NCBI RefSeq assembly: GCF_900117455.1
Contig: NZ_FPHO01000002.1
Coordinates: 620,001 to 684,000 of the forward strand
DNA: 64,000 nt
Source of the DNA: Hyphomicrobium sp. CS1GBMeth3
Lineage (GTDB): Bacteria; Pseudomonadota; Alphaproteobacteria; Rhizobiales; Hyphomicrobiaceae
Reading direction: 5' to 3'
Shown here: positions 1 to 10,263 of the stretch, piece by piece
How positions within the stretch are numbered: the first letter of the stretch is position 1
How the letters are laid out: each line of letters begins with the position of its first letter
Made by a program: the position numbers and the translations under genes
Notes under the pieces: model-generated
What the model was told of the DNA's origin: nothing
The model's database searches: none
What the model saw: only the letters and a program-made list of their open reading frames with translations

Positions 1-368
1 AGGTCTTCGACTACCAGACGAACAGCTCGTACACAGCCTCGAACGATTACCGCGAGGGCGAGGAAATTCTCGGCCAGGCGACGCTGCGTCTGACCGATCG
101 CTGGACGCTGTCGGGCTCCATGCGCTACGACCTCGACAACAACGAACGTCTGATGGACTCGATCACGCTCGCCTACCTGGACGAGTGCTTCATGCTGAGC
201 GCCACCTACAGCGAGACGTTCATCACCGACCCGGGCCGCGATATCGAGCCTGACCAGGTTGTGATGCTGCGCTTCGAGTTCAAGCACCTCGGCGGCTTTA
301 ACTATCAGACCAATGTGGTCGACTACCTCGGCGGCGAAGACTCCTCGGCGTTCAAGCAATCGAATTGA
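1..368 (+). CDS. lptD: LPS-assembly protein LptD, C-terminal end (5' truncated by window edge)
   Basis: Only about 121 residues are visible, in the frame opening at base 3; the rest lies outside the window. They form short alternating beta-strands typical of the end of an outer-membrane barrel (for example RLTDRWTLSGSMRYDLD, then CFMLSATYSETF and a final FEFKHLGGF), followed by a short polar tail ending FKQSN. LptD inserts lipopolysaccharide into the outer leaflet of the outer membrane. The assignment rests on this C-terminal barrel pattern and on the neighbours: lptD-surA-pdxA-rsmA is a standard order in alphaproteobacteria and in E. coli. Confidence 0.85.
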   Translation, partial: VFDYQTNSSYTASNDYREGEEILGQATLRLTDRWTLSGSMRYDLDNNERLMDSITLAYLDECFMLSATYSETFITDPGRDIEPDQVVMLRFEFKHLGGFNYQTNVVDYLGGEDSSAFKQSN

Positions 369-376
369 TATCTCTC

Positions 377-424
377 CCTGCCGTGCCGGATTACCGGGTG
401 CATGGTCCCGGATCGGCAGGTTTA
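377..424 (+). terminator. possible weak terminator after lptD
   Basis: CCTGCCG (377-383) pairs with CGGCAGG (414-420) and is followed by only three T. A long loop and a short T-run make it weak. A second small hairpin, CCTTGG-N5-CCAAGG, lies about 15 bases downstream. Confidence 0.3.
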
Positions 425-605
425 GGCTTCGCCGCCTTGGCACTGCCAAGGTTCATGTGGATAAGTTGCTGAGGCGCGTGGCCTTTGCGCCCGAATCCCG
501 CCGGGCTTATGCTGGTGGGCACTTAGCCCCGGAGAGCCGGATGCGCCGGCCCTCGATGTCCAACCGGTCGCGATTTGACCCGTCTGCGCTGACGAGACAG
601 CCTTG

Positions 606-1811
606 ATGTCCAATTTTACCCGTGCCGTCGTTTTAGCTACCGGGGGAGCCCTGCTCGCCACCGGCTTCGGCGTGCTGAGTGCCGCCGCTGAGCCCGGCAA
701 ACCGGTTCTGCTGGCCCAGACCACGGCCAATGCCGAGATCGTCAATCCGGCCCTCAAGGCGGAACGTCCCAAGGGCGGCCTTTCGATTGCCGTTCTCGTC
801 AACGACGAGCCGATCACGGCCTACGAGATCGAACAGCGCGCAGCGTTCCTCGCCCTTCAAGGTGGAGGTGGCGGCGGTGACATGCGCGCCAAAGCCGAGG
901 CGCGCTGGAAGTCGATCATCCAGAACCCGAAGACCAACGAGCGCTTCAAGCAGATTCTGCAGAAGAACAACGTGCAGTCGCAGGAGGAAGCGCAGGCGCT
1001 GCAGACAAAGTTCGTCAAGCAGCTGCAGGCCGACATGATGAACCAGCTCAAGCGCGAGGCCCGCTCCAGCGCGCTCGCCGGATCGAAGGGCAAGGCGCAG
1101 GACGAGCTGATCGAGGAGAAGCTCAAGCTGCAGGCCGCAAAACAGCTCAACGTCGTCGCAGAGGATGCCGAGGTCGACAAGATCGTTGGCGGTATCGCCG
1201 AGCGCAACAAGATGACGCTCGAGCAGTTCGGCCAGCACATGAAGGGCATGGGTGTCGACATCCGCACCATGAAGAGCCGCTTCAAGGCCGAGATGTCCTG
1301 GCGCGAAGTCGTTCGGCGTCGCTTCGGCCATCTGGTTTCGATCACCGAGCGCGACGTGGACCAGCTGATGGCGACCACGTCGGTACAGGCTCAGGGCGAT
1401 GTCGAGTTGCAGGTCCAGCGCATCACGTTTCCGCTGCCGGGCGCCGTCGATCAGTCGGTCATTGCACAACGCATTGCCGAAGCTGACGCGGTAGCGCGGC
1501 AGTTCTCGGGCTGCGCGTCGTTACCATCACTCGCGGCCTCCGCGGGAGGCCGGCACGAGGATCTCGGTGCGCGCAAGCCATCGACCATTCCGGAGCCCAC
1601 CCGTAGCCTGCTGCTTAATGCGCGTGACGGCGATCTCCTTCCGGCAAGCGTCAGCAACGGCGGTGTCGAGCTGTGGGCGCTGTGCGGCCGGAAGGCCGAA
1701 AACTCGGCGCGCGAGAACGCTCAGGCCGAGCTTCGCCAGCAGGAGTTCGACGTGCTTGCCCAGAAGCATCTGAAGGACCTGCGGCAGGACGCGTCCATCG
1801 AGATCCGGTAA
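606..1811 (+). CDS. surA: SurA-like periplasmic chaperone / peptidyl-prolyl isomerase family protein
   Basis: A 401-residue protein with an N-terminal export signal (hydrophobic stretch about residues 7-27, ending around AAAEPG), then a SurA-N type helical domain (about 60-240, beginning IAVLVNDEPITAYEIEQRAAFL) and a C-terminal region at the place of the parvulin domain. It would escort unfolded outer-membrane proteins across the periplasm. ATG at 606 is preferred to the TTG immediately before it. The C-terminal half lacks an obvious intact parvulin signature, so catalytic isomerase activity is doubtful and a chaperone role is likelier. Its stop overlaps the start of pdxA by one base (TAATG), so the two are translationally coupled. 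Confidence 0.8.
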   Translation: MSNFTRAVVLATGGALLATGFGVLSAAAEPGKPVLLAQTTANAEIVNPALKAERPKGGLSIAVLVNDEPITAYEIEQRAAFLALQGGGGGGDMRAKAEARWKSIIQNPKTNERFKQILQKNNVQSQEEAQALQTKFVKQLQADMMNQLKREARSSALAGSKGKAQDELIEEKLKLQAAKQLNVVAEDAEVDKIVGGIAERNKMTLEQFGQHMKGMGVDIRTMKSRFKAEMSWREVVRRRFGHLVSITERDVDQLMATTSVQAQGDVELQVQRITFPLPGAVDQSVIAQRIAEADAVARQFSGCASLPSLAASAGGRHEDLGARKPSTIPEPTRSLLLNARDGDLLPASVSNGGVELWALCGRKAENSARENAQAELRQQEFDVLAQKHLKDLRQDASIEIR

Positions 1812-2848
1812 TGAGCCCCGCTCCTCCCCTCGCCCTGACCGCGGGCGATCCAGCGGGAATCGGACCTGACATCACGCTTATTGCTTGGCTGGCGCGGCGC
1901 GAGCAGGCGCTGGCGCCATTCGCGGTATTCGGCGATGCCGATGTTCTCGCCGCGCGTGCGCAGGCGCTCGGGCTTTCGGTCGACATCGCGGTGATCCCGG
2001 CCGTTTCGCAGGCGGCATCCGTGTTCGAGACGCGCCTCCCTGTCTTTCCTGTTGCGTGCCCGGCGCCTGTGACGGCCGGCCAGCCGGATTCAACCAACGC
2101 GCCGGCGGTCATCGGCTCGATCGAAGCTGCCGTGCTCGCCGTGCGCAAGGGCGATGCGCGGGCGGTGGTGACGAACCCCATCGCGAAATCCGTGCTCATG
2201 ACATCCGGATTTTCGCATCCCGGCCATACCGAGTATCTCGGCGCGTTGGCGGAAGCGCATTTCGGCGCCCTGAACGCGAGGCCCGTCATGCTGCTCGCGT
2301 CCGATGCGCTCAAGGTGGTGCCGCTCACCGTGCACATTCCGCTGGCGCGCGTGCCGGCGGCGATCTCGGCCGAGGCGATCGAGACGACCGCTCGCATTCT
2401 TGACCGCTCGCTCGCTCAAGACTTCGGCATTGCTCAGCCTCGTATCGCGGTGACCGGTCTCAATCCACACGCGGGCGAGGACGGCAGAATTGGAGACGAG
2501 GACGCGCGCATCATCGCGCCGGCGATCGCCGCGCTCGTGCGCGAGGGATTGGCCGTGACCGGCCCGCATCCGGCGGATACGCTGTTCCATGCGGAGGCGC
2601 GGCAGGCCTATGACGCGGTGCTCGCGATGTATCACGATCAGGCGCTGATCCCGATCAAGACGCTGGCCTTCGATACGGGCGTCAATGTCACCATCGGGCT
2701 GCCGTTCGTGCGCACGTCGCCCGATCACGGCACGGCCTTTTCGCTCGCCGGAACGGGGCGTGCGCGCGCTTCGAGCCTCATCGAAGCGCTCAAAGTTGCC
2801 GATGCGATTGCTCGCCGCCGCGCGAGCCACAGCGCCGAGCGCGTCTGA
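1811..2848 (+). CDS. pdxA: 4-hydroxythreonine-4-phosphate dehydrogenase PdxA
   Basis: 345 residues, the normal length. PdxA oxidises 4-phosphohydroxy-L-threonine with NAD in the DXP-dependent pyridoxal phosphate pathway. Family landmarks are [11 protein letters not shown] near the N-terminus, [12 protein letters not shown] in the middle, the metal-binding [10 protein letters not shown] and the C-terminal TSPDHGTAF. It starts at the ATG overlapping the surA stop, and its own TGA overlaps the rsmA ATG (TGATG), giving a tight surA-pdxA-rsmA chain. Confidence 0.95.
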   Translation: MSPAPPLALTAGDPAGIGPDITLIAWLARREQALAPFAVFGDADVLAARAQALGLSVDIAVIPAVSQAASVFETRLPVFPVACPAPVTAGQPDSTNAPAVIGSIEAAVLAVRKGDARAVVTNPIAKSVLMTSGFSHPGHTEYLGALAEAHFGALNARPVMLLASDALKVVPLTVHIPLARVPAAISAEAIETTARILDRSLAQDFGIAQPRIAVTGLNPHAGEDGRIGDEDARIIAPAIAALVREGLAVTGPHPADTLFHAEARQAYDAVLAMYHDQALIPIKTLAFDTGVNVTIGLPFVRTSPDHGTAFSLAGTGRARASSLIEALKVADAIARRRASHSAERV

Positions 2849-3759
2849 TGGGAAGCGCGGCCGACGACGATGCCGAGCATGCGGAGGCACGGCCCGGCGC
2901 AAGCCCCGACGGCCTAGCACCGCTGCGCGACGTTATCCGCCGCTACGACCTCGCCGCCAAGAAGAGCCTCGGGCAGAACTTCATTCTCGACCTAAATCTG
3001 ACGCGCCGTATCGCGCGTGCCGGTGGCTCTATTACAGGGCGCACGGTGGTCGAGGTGGGACCTGGGCCGGGCGGCCTTACGCGCGCCTTGCTGCTCGAGG
3101 GCGCGGCGCGCGTCGTGGCCGTGGAGCGGGATTCCCGCTGCCTGCCGGCGCTCGCTGAAATCAGCGCGCGCTATCCCGGTCAGCTCGAGGTGCACGATGG
3201 CGACGCGCTCGAAGCAGATTGGCGCGGGCTCATCGGCGGGCACACCGGCAAGGCCGTCATCGCCGCGAACCTTCCCTACAACGCCGCGACGACGCTGCTC
3301 GTCGGCTGGCTCGAGACCGAGCCGTGGCCGCCGTGGTGGGACCGCATGGTGCTGATGTTTCAGAAGGAGGTCGCGGAGCGCATCGTCGCTCAGCCGGGAG
3401 GCAAGGACTACGGGCGCCTTTCGGTGATCTCGCAATGGCGGGCGTCGGCGCATATCGCGTTGACGCTGAAGCCGGAAGCCTTCACGCCGCCGCCGAAGGT
3501 GTCTTCGGCCGTCGTCGTGTTCACGCCGCGCGAGGTGCCGCAACCCGCCTGCTCCGTGACGGCGCTCGGACGCGTCACCGCGGCGGCATTCGGCCAGCGG
3601 CGCAAGATGCTGCGGGCGTCGCTCAGAACGCTGGTCGCAAACCCTGAAGAGCTTCTGGACGCCGCCGGCATTGCACCGGATCTCAGGGCCGAACGCTTGT
3701 CTGTGCGCGATTTCGCGCGGCTCGCCCTTGTTTACGAGCGATCGATCGCCGGGCGCTGA
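2848..3759 (+). CDS. rsmA: 16S rRNA (adenine1518-N6/adenine1519-N6)-dimethyltransferase RsmA (KsgA)
   Basis: 303 residues. RsmA dimethylates two adjacent adenines in helix 45 of 16S rRNA using S-adenosylmethionine, a late step of 30S assembly. The KSLGQNF motif, SAM-binding motif [12 protein letters not shown] and catalytic NLPYN motif are all present, followed by the family's [12 protein letters not shown] segment. The start is coupled to the end of pdxA. The first 25 residues (acidic, Ala-rich) extend beyond the usual N-terminus; a later start is possible, but the TGATG overlap supports this one. Confidence 0.95.
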   Translation: MGSAADDDAEHAEARPGASPDGLAPLRDVIRRYDLAAKKSLGQNFILDLNLTRRIARAGGSITGRTVVEVGPGPGGLTRALLLEGAARVVAVERDSRCLPALAEISARYPGQLEVHDGDALEADWRGLIGGHTGKAVIAANLPYNAATTLLVGWLETEPWPPWWDRMVLMFQKEVAERIVAQPGGKDYGRLSVISQWRASAHIALTLKPEAFTPPPKVSSAVVVFTPREVPQPACSVTALGRVTAAAFGQRRKMLRASLRTLVANPEELLDAAGIAPDLRAERLSVRDFARLALVYERSIAGR

Positions 3760-3781
3760 GCAGCGCCTTAAGCCACCGCTG

Positions 3782-5223
<1,442 letters not shown>

Positions 5224-5448
5224 CGACGGCCTGCTCCAAGTGCTGCTGCCCCTCCCCTCAAGCGAGGCTGATGCGTGCGTTCCGGACGCTTTCACGGTCC
5301 GAAGCGCTCATCATCTTGTACGGAGCATGATCGCGGCAGGATTAAAGGGCCCGGATGTGAAATTCAAGCACCGGCACTGCCCTGCGTCCGAACGCCGGGA
5401 CACAGTGAAAAGTATTAAATTGCAATAAGTTGTGTGTGCCGCCTGAAA

Positions 5449-5886
5449 TCAGGCGCGGGTTGCATCAGCGGGGAAGACAACCGCGACGTAGCTCTCGACG
5501 GCCTCGCCTGCCGTTTCGAGCTCGGCCAGCACCCGCTCGCGCACCGCCTCGTCGGTCACGCCCGAGGTCTTCTCGGCCTCTTCGGCCAAGCGCGCGATCT
5601 GCCAAGCGCCGACAGCGCGCGCGGAGCCCTTGATGGTGTGGGCCGCGATCTGCCACTCGCGATCGGTCGCTGCGAAGCGCAGCTGTTCGATGCTGAGCGG
5701 AAGCTGCGCCAGGAAAAGGCCGATAATCTCGCGCTCGAGTGTGGCGCTGCCGAGCGTGTAGCGGGCCAGGTGGACGCGGTCGATGGGCTCGCCTGTGGGA
5801 ACGCCAGGAGCGCCGCCCTCGGCGGCGTGACCGGGAATGCGGGTGTCATGGCGGACGAAAAGCGCGCGTTCTCGCAGGTGGGCCAT
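5449..5886 (-). CDS. Hpt domain (histidine phosphotransfer) protein
   Basis: 145 residues. After about 35 unstructured N-terminal residues there is one four-helix Hpt domain. Its phospho-accepting histidine is His83 in AAHTIKGSARAVGA, matching the HxxKG signature. Such proteins relay phosphoryl groups between a hybrid kinase and a response regulator in the cytoplasm. No kinase or response regulator is adjacent, so its partners are unknown. It is transcribed divergently from the large coiled-coil gene at 6333. Confidence 0.85.
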   Translation of the reverse strand: MAHLRERALFVRHDTRIPGHAAEGGAPGVPTGEPIDRVHLARYTLGSATLEREIIGLFLAQLPLSIEQLRFAATDREWQIAAHTIKGSARAVGAWQIARLAEEAEKTSGVTDEAVRERVLAELETAGEAVESYVAVVFPADATRA

Positions 5887-6332
5887 TGGCGTTCAGACCT
5901 ACTCTTGGGAAGGACCTCTGATCCCGGTGCCGGTTCCCGTCGGCACCCAGGATTTGCAGGCGCGGACTGAGAGTCCGCCGCCCTGCTCTAATAAAGTCTG
6001 AACGCAATACGCTAAGTAATTGTTAATTCGTATTATAAGATTGACATTGATTCAACGGCTTCGGCTGGTTTTTTGGAGTTGCAGCGTCCCATTCTGCGAC
6101 ACCGCCGAGGGGCGGGCGAACTTCATTTGGCCCCAAAGGTCTCCTACCCCCGGAACCGGCACCCAGGATCTCAAGGCGCGGCAGACGAACGTCTCCGACG
6201 AGGAGCGGCGGATTGCGACTGCCGAAAAGACGGTTGATTGGGCCGGTTACGGTCAAAATCCCATTTGAGCAAAAGCCTTGAGTTGCAGTAACGTGGTGGT
6301 GGGCGGCCGTTTTTCGGGCGCGGACGGGGTGG
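5887..6332. other. 446-bp divergent intergenic region with two tandem hairpins and a repeated segment
   Basis: No convincing gene. Two perfect hairpins sit side by side: GGTGCCG (5926-5932) with CGGCACC (5941-5947), and GCGGACT (5962-5968) with AGTCCGC (5972-5978). An AT-rich patch at 6010-6050 contains TATAAT on the minus strand (6032-6037), so the hairpins may lie in the leader of the Hpt gene. CGGCACCCAGGAT occurs at 5941-5953 and again at 6157-6169, each followed by a similar 12 bases. Short open frames here lack ribosome sites and family resemblance. Confidence 0.5.
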
Positions 6333-9245
6333 ATGGCTCAGGAACAGAAAACAGGCTCGGCGGCCGCTCCGAAGGGGCCACCCGACGGGGCTGCTCAGGC
6401 GGCTTCGGTTAAGACTTCGCCTGCGTTGCCCCCTCCCCTGCCGGCTGGAGCCGCATCCGGCAGCGGCGATGCTTCCAAATCCAATGCGCCCACGAAGGGC
6501 TCTGGCGACAGCAGCCTCGCGGACTCTCTGGCGCTGGTTCTGCCGGCAAGCTCCGTCGTTAACCTCGGATCGGCCACAGCGTCGGGCAACCACAAGCTTC
6601 CGCCGCCCCTTCCGAACATGGCCGCGCGGGCGCAGGCAGCGCCGCCCGTGGCGAGTGAGCGCCCTGCCGAGCCACCGGTGGAGCCGGTCCGGCGCATGGC
6701 GCGCCGGCGTCCCGCTGGCCCCCCACGCCAGAAGATCGCCGCCAATGACGACGCCCCGTCCATCGGCGGCCTGATTTATGCTCTCGAGCAAAAGCCTTCG
6801 ACGACGCCGTTCAAGTACGCGGCCATGGCGTCAGCGGGCTGGGTCGCGATCTGCCTGGTCTTCGGCTGGATCATCGTCAGTGCTGAACTCGAAGCGGGCG
6901 CGACGCTCGCGACGCTGCTCGCGAAGCCGTCCACCTTCCTCACAGTGACCGCGATCATCGTGCCGATCGCCGTGCTGTGGGCGCTGGCGCTACTCGCCTG
7001 GCGCTCGGACGAATTGCGTCTGCGCTCCTCAACGATGACGGAGGTGGCGATCCGCCTCGCAGAACCCGACCGCATGGCCGAGCAATCGGTGGCGTCGCTC
7101 GGGCAAGCCGTGCGCCGGCAGGTGTCGTTCATGAACGATGCCATCTCCCGGGCGCTCGGCCGCGCAGGAGAGCTCGAAGCTCTGGTGCACAACGAGGTCA
7201 CCGCGCTCGAGCGCTCCTACGAAGAGAACGAGCGGAAGATCAAGAGCCTGATCCAGGAGCTTGCGGGCGAACGCACCTCTCTGCTCTCGACCAGCGAGCG
7301 TGTTACGGAAACGCTGAAGACGCTTGGCACCGACATTCCGACCTTGATCGACCGGCTCTCCAATCAGCAGATCAAGCTGGCTGGCATCATTCAGGGCGCC
7401 GGCGACAACCTGGCCCAACTCGAGACTGCGGTTGGACAGAGCACGGACAGGCTCGAGAGCGCGCTGGGCGGCAAGACACACCAGCTGCAGGTCATGCTCG
7501 AAGGCTACACCTCGGGCCTCGCGACAGCGCTCGGCGCGCGCACGGACCAGCTGCAGGCCGCCATCGCGAGCTACGTCGACACGCTCGATACCTCGCTCAG
7601 CCAGCGCACCGAAAAGTTGCAGAGCGTCTTCGAGGAATACGCACGCGCCCTCGACACGTCGCTGTCCAACAAGGCGCAGGCTCTGGACATCCAGCTCGTC
7701 GAGCGCACCAAGGCGCTTGATGCGGCGTTCGGTGAGCGGCTGCGCTCGTTCGACGAGTCGATCGTACGCTCGACGATGACGATCGACTCCGCCGTGGCCG
7801 AGAAAGCGCGCGCACTGACGAGCGCGCTCGACAGCCACGCGCGCTCGTTCAGCGAAACGATCGCGCGCCAGGCCGTCAACCTCGACGAAAGCGTGATGCA
7901 CGGCATCAACTCCGTGCGGCGCACTAGCGAGAACATCACGCGCCAGTCGCTGAAGGCCATCGAGGGCCTCGCCGGCCAATCCGATATGCTGAAGCGCGTG
8001 TCGGAGAACCTGCTCGGCCAGGTCAACGCCGTCACCAACCGGTTCGAGGGTCAGGGGCAGGCGATCATGCGCGCCGCCAACTCGCTTGAGAACGCCAACT
8101 ACAAGATCGAAGCGACGCTGCAAGGCCGGCACGCCGAGCTGACGCAGACCATGGAGCAGCTGACCGGCAAGGCGGACGAGTTCGGCCGCTTCGTGCAGGG
8201 CTTCTCTTCGACGATGGAGGGCTCGCTCACCAGCGCCGAGCAGCGCGCGCGGGCGGCGGCCGAGGAGCTTCGCGTCAGCACCGAGGCGGCGCAGAGGGCA
8301 GCCCTCGCCGATCTCGAACGCTTCCGGCTCGAAGCCGGGGCCGAAGGCGAGCGAGCGCTCGATGAGCTCAAGAACCGCTTCTCCTCAATCTCAAACGTCG
8401 TGACCGAGCAGCTCTCCTCTCTCACGAGCCGCTTCGACGAGACGTCGGACGAGGTGCGCCAGCGCGCGAGCCGGGCCGCAGCCGACATCGCCGCCGAGCA
8501 GGCGCGCCTCAAGCGCGAGATGGACCAGTTGCCGACGGCAACGCGCGAGAATGCGGAAGCCATGCGGCGCGCTCTGCACGACCAGCTGCGAGCCATCGAG
8601 CAGCTCTCGAACCTCACGACGCGCTCGATCTCCGGCCGCGACGTCTCGTTGCCGCAGCCGTCGCCCTCGCCTTATGGCGGATCCGCGCAGAGCTCTCTCA
8701 CGGGCTCCTATGTTGCAGAAGCACGTGGCGCGCCCCGCCAACCGACATCTCCGTACCAGCAGGCCTTGCCGCGTCCCGGCGGCGCGGGGGGTGGTCCACC
8801 GGACGGACGGGAAGGCTGGTCGCTCGGCGATCTTCTGGCGCGCGCCTCGCGCGACGACGAGGCGCACGGCGCCGGGACTCATCCCCCGCCCCAGCTGCCT
8901 GTTGCGCCGGTTCCGTTTCAAAATCAGATTGACCTCATCGCACGCGCACTCGATCCTGCGACCACGGCTGCCCTTTGGCAGCGCATTGCCGCCGGGCAGC
9001 GCGGTGTGATGGTCCGCAGCATTTACACGCCCGAGGGGCGCGCTATTTTCGACGATCTCAGCATACGCTACCGATCCGATGCCGACCTGCAGCGCACGAT
9101 CAACCACTACTTAATTGATTTCGAGAATATCCGTCGCGACGCCGAGCAGCGAGACCCTTCGGGGCGTGCGGTCAACGCACATCTCCTCTCCGATATGGGA
9201 CGGGTCTATCTGTTCTTGGCGCATCTCAGCGGCCGTATTTCGTAA
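6333..9245 (+). CDS. large membrane-anchored coiled-coil protein, GPR/RgsE (kinesin-like, apolipoprotein-like) family
   Basis: 970 residues. Residues 1-150 are Pro/Ala-rich and unstructured. Two membrane helices lie at about 161-182 and 201-222. A long coiled coil (about 235-760) contains degenerate repeats of the type LDTSLSQRTEKLQSVFEEYA and LDAAFGERLRSFDESI, as in apolipoprotein-like proteins. A Pro-rich linker leads to a globular C-terminal domain (about 860-970; YTPEGRAIFDDLSIRY, then LLSDMGRVYLFLAHLSGR). That architecture and C-terminus resemble, from memory, the growth-pole ring protein GPR of Agrobacterium and RgsE of Sinorhizobium, which organise unipolar growth. The Agrobacterium protein is about twice as long, so this would be a short version. 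It may also be a generic kinesin-like relative. Confidence 0.65.
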   Translation: MAQEQKTGSAAAPKGPPDGAAQAASVKTSPALPPPLPAGAASGSGDASKSNAPTKGSGDSSLADSLALVLPASSVVNLGSATASGNHKLPPPLPNMAARAQAAPPVASERPAEPPVEPVRRMARRRPAGPPRQKIAANDDAPSIGGLIYALEQKPSTTPFKYAAMASAGWVAICLVFGWIIVSAELEAGATLATLLAKPSTFLTVTAIIVPIAVLWALALLAWRSDELRLRSSTMTEVAIRLAEPDRMAEQSVASLGQAVRRQVSFMNDAISRALGRAGELEALVHNEVTALERSYEENERKIKSLIQELAGERTSLLSTSERVTETLKTLGTDIPTLIDRLSNQQIKLAGIIQGAGDNLAQLETAVGQSTDRLESALGGKTHQLQVMLEGYTSGLATALGARTDQLQAAIASYVDTLDTSLSQRTEKLQSVFEEYARALDTSLSNKAQALDIQLVERTKALDAAFGERLRSFDESIVRSTMTIDSAVAEKARALTSALDSHARSFSETIARQAVNLDESVMHGINSVRRTSENITRQSLKAIEGLAGQSDMLKRVSENLLGQVNAVTNRFEGQGQAIMRAANSLENANYKIEATLQGRHAELTQTMEQLTGKADEFGRFVQGFSSTMEGSLTSAEQRARAAAEELRVSTEAAQRAALADLERFRLEAGAEGERALDELKNRFSSISNVVTEQLSSLTSRFDETSDEVRQRASRAAADIAAEQARLKREMDQLPTATRENAEAMRRALHDQLRAIEQLSNLTTRSISGRDVSLPQPSPSPYGGSAQSSLTGSYVAEARGAPRQPTSPYQQALPRPGGAGGGPPDGREGWSLGDLLARASRDDEAHGAGTHPPPQLPVAPVPFQNQIDLIARALDPATTAALWQRIAAGQRGVMVRSIYTPEGRAIFDDLSIRYRSDADLQRTINHYLIDFENIRRDAEQRDPSGRAVNAHLLSDMGRVYLFLAHLSGRIS

Positions 9246-9270
9246 ACGGACGCTTCAGCGAAAGACCCTG

Positions 9271-10263
9271 ATGAGCGCCGAGTTAACGTTTGCGGTTTCT
9301 ATCGACCGATTTCCATTGAGGGTGCCGTTCGTGATCTCGCGCGGCGCCAAGACGGAAGCGGTCGTTGTCTCCGTTACTGTCTCCGATGGCCGCTTCACCG
9401 GCCGCGGTGAGTGCACGCCATATGGCCGTTATGGCGAGACCCCGGAGTACGTCGCGTCCGCGATCTCCGCCGTGGCAGACACCCCGCATCTCCTGGCAAA
9501 CCGGGCGGCGCTCCTCGCCGGAATGCCCGCAGGCGCAGCCCGCAACGCGCTCGATTGCGCGCTGTGGGACCTCGAGGCGAAAGGCAGCGGCGTGGCCGCC
9601 TCCAAGCGCGCCGGCATCACCGGTTCCGTAGCCCCCGTCACGACCTGCTTCACGTTGAGCTTAGACACGCCGGAAGAAATGGCGCGATGCGCCAAGGACG
9701 CCGGTCAGTATGGGCTGCTGAAGCTCAAACTGGGCGGCGATGGCGACATGGACCGCATGGCGGCCGTGCGGCAGGCGCGTCCGGACGCACGCCTCGTCGC
9801 CGATGCCAACGAGGCCTGGAGCGAGGATATGGTGGGGCCGTTCCTGGCAGCCGCGGGCAATGCCGGCTTCGAGCTGATCGAGCAGCCGCTTCCCGCCGGG
9901 GCCGACGACATGCTCGAAGGGCTTGCGCATTCGGTTCCGGTCTGTGCCGATGAGAGCGTGCATACACGCAAGGATCTTCCGGCCGTCCTGCACCGCTATG
10001 ACGCCGTTAACATCAAGCTCGACAAGGCCGGTGGCCTCACAGAAGCGCTGGCGCTGCGGGACGCGGCGCGCGAGGCGGGGCTCCGCGTCATGGTCGGGTC
10101 AATGGTGGCGACATCGCTCGCGGTGGCGCCGGCGTTCATCCTGGCGCAGGGTGCGGAGTGGGTGGATCTTGACGGGCCGTTGCTGCTGTCCGTCGATCGC
10201 GACCCGCCGGCCCGCCTCGATGGCGGTCTACTCTATCCGCCTCCGGCGCGGCTCTGGGGCTGA
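9271..10263 (+). CDS. dipeptide epimerase (L-Ala-D/L-Glu type; possibly N-acetyl-D-Glu racemase DgcA), enolase superfamily
   Basis: 330 residues. Enolase-superfamily catalytic residues are visible: the KLKLGG segment with the acid/base lysine, metal ligands in VADANEAW, IEQPLP and CADES, and the second lysine in NIKLDKAGG. The muconate-lactonising subgroup with this set includes L-Ala-D/L-Glu epimerases of peptidoglycan recycling and DgcA N-acetyl-D-Glu racemase; sequence alone does not separate these. ATG at 9271 is the first that begins the conserved N-terminal domain (AVSIDRFPLRVPFVISRG). It follows the coiled-coil gene by 25 bases. Confidence 0.85.
   Translation: MSAELTFAVSIDRFPLRVPFVISRGAKTEAVVVSVTVSDGRFTGRGECTPYGRYGETPEYVASAISAVADTPHLLANRAALLAGMPAGAARNALDCALWDLEAKGSGVAASKRAGITGSVAPVTTCFTLSLDTPEEMARCAKDAGQYGLLKLKLGGDGDMDRMAAVRQARPDARLVADANEAWSEDMVGPFLAAAGNAGFELIEQPLPAGADDMLEGLAHSVPVCADESVHTRKDLPAVLHRYDAVNIKLDKAGGLTEALALRDAAREAGLRVMVGSMVATSLAVAPAFILAQGAEWVDLDGPLLLSVDRDPPARLDGGLLYPPPARLWG

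Noticed and set aside
633..1469. 278-codon minus-strand frame opposite surA
   Set aside because: Leu/Arg-rich shadow of a gene with signal peptide and conserved neighbours.
6020..6268. Short open frames in both strands of the hpt-GPR gap
   Set aside because: No ribosome site, no family resemblance, and they run through hairpins and a repeated segment.
7029..8132. 367-codon minus-strand frame inside the coiled-coil gene
   Set aside because: Shadow produced by the regular heptad codon pattern of the plus-strand gene.
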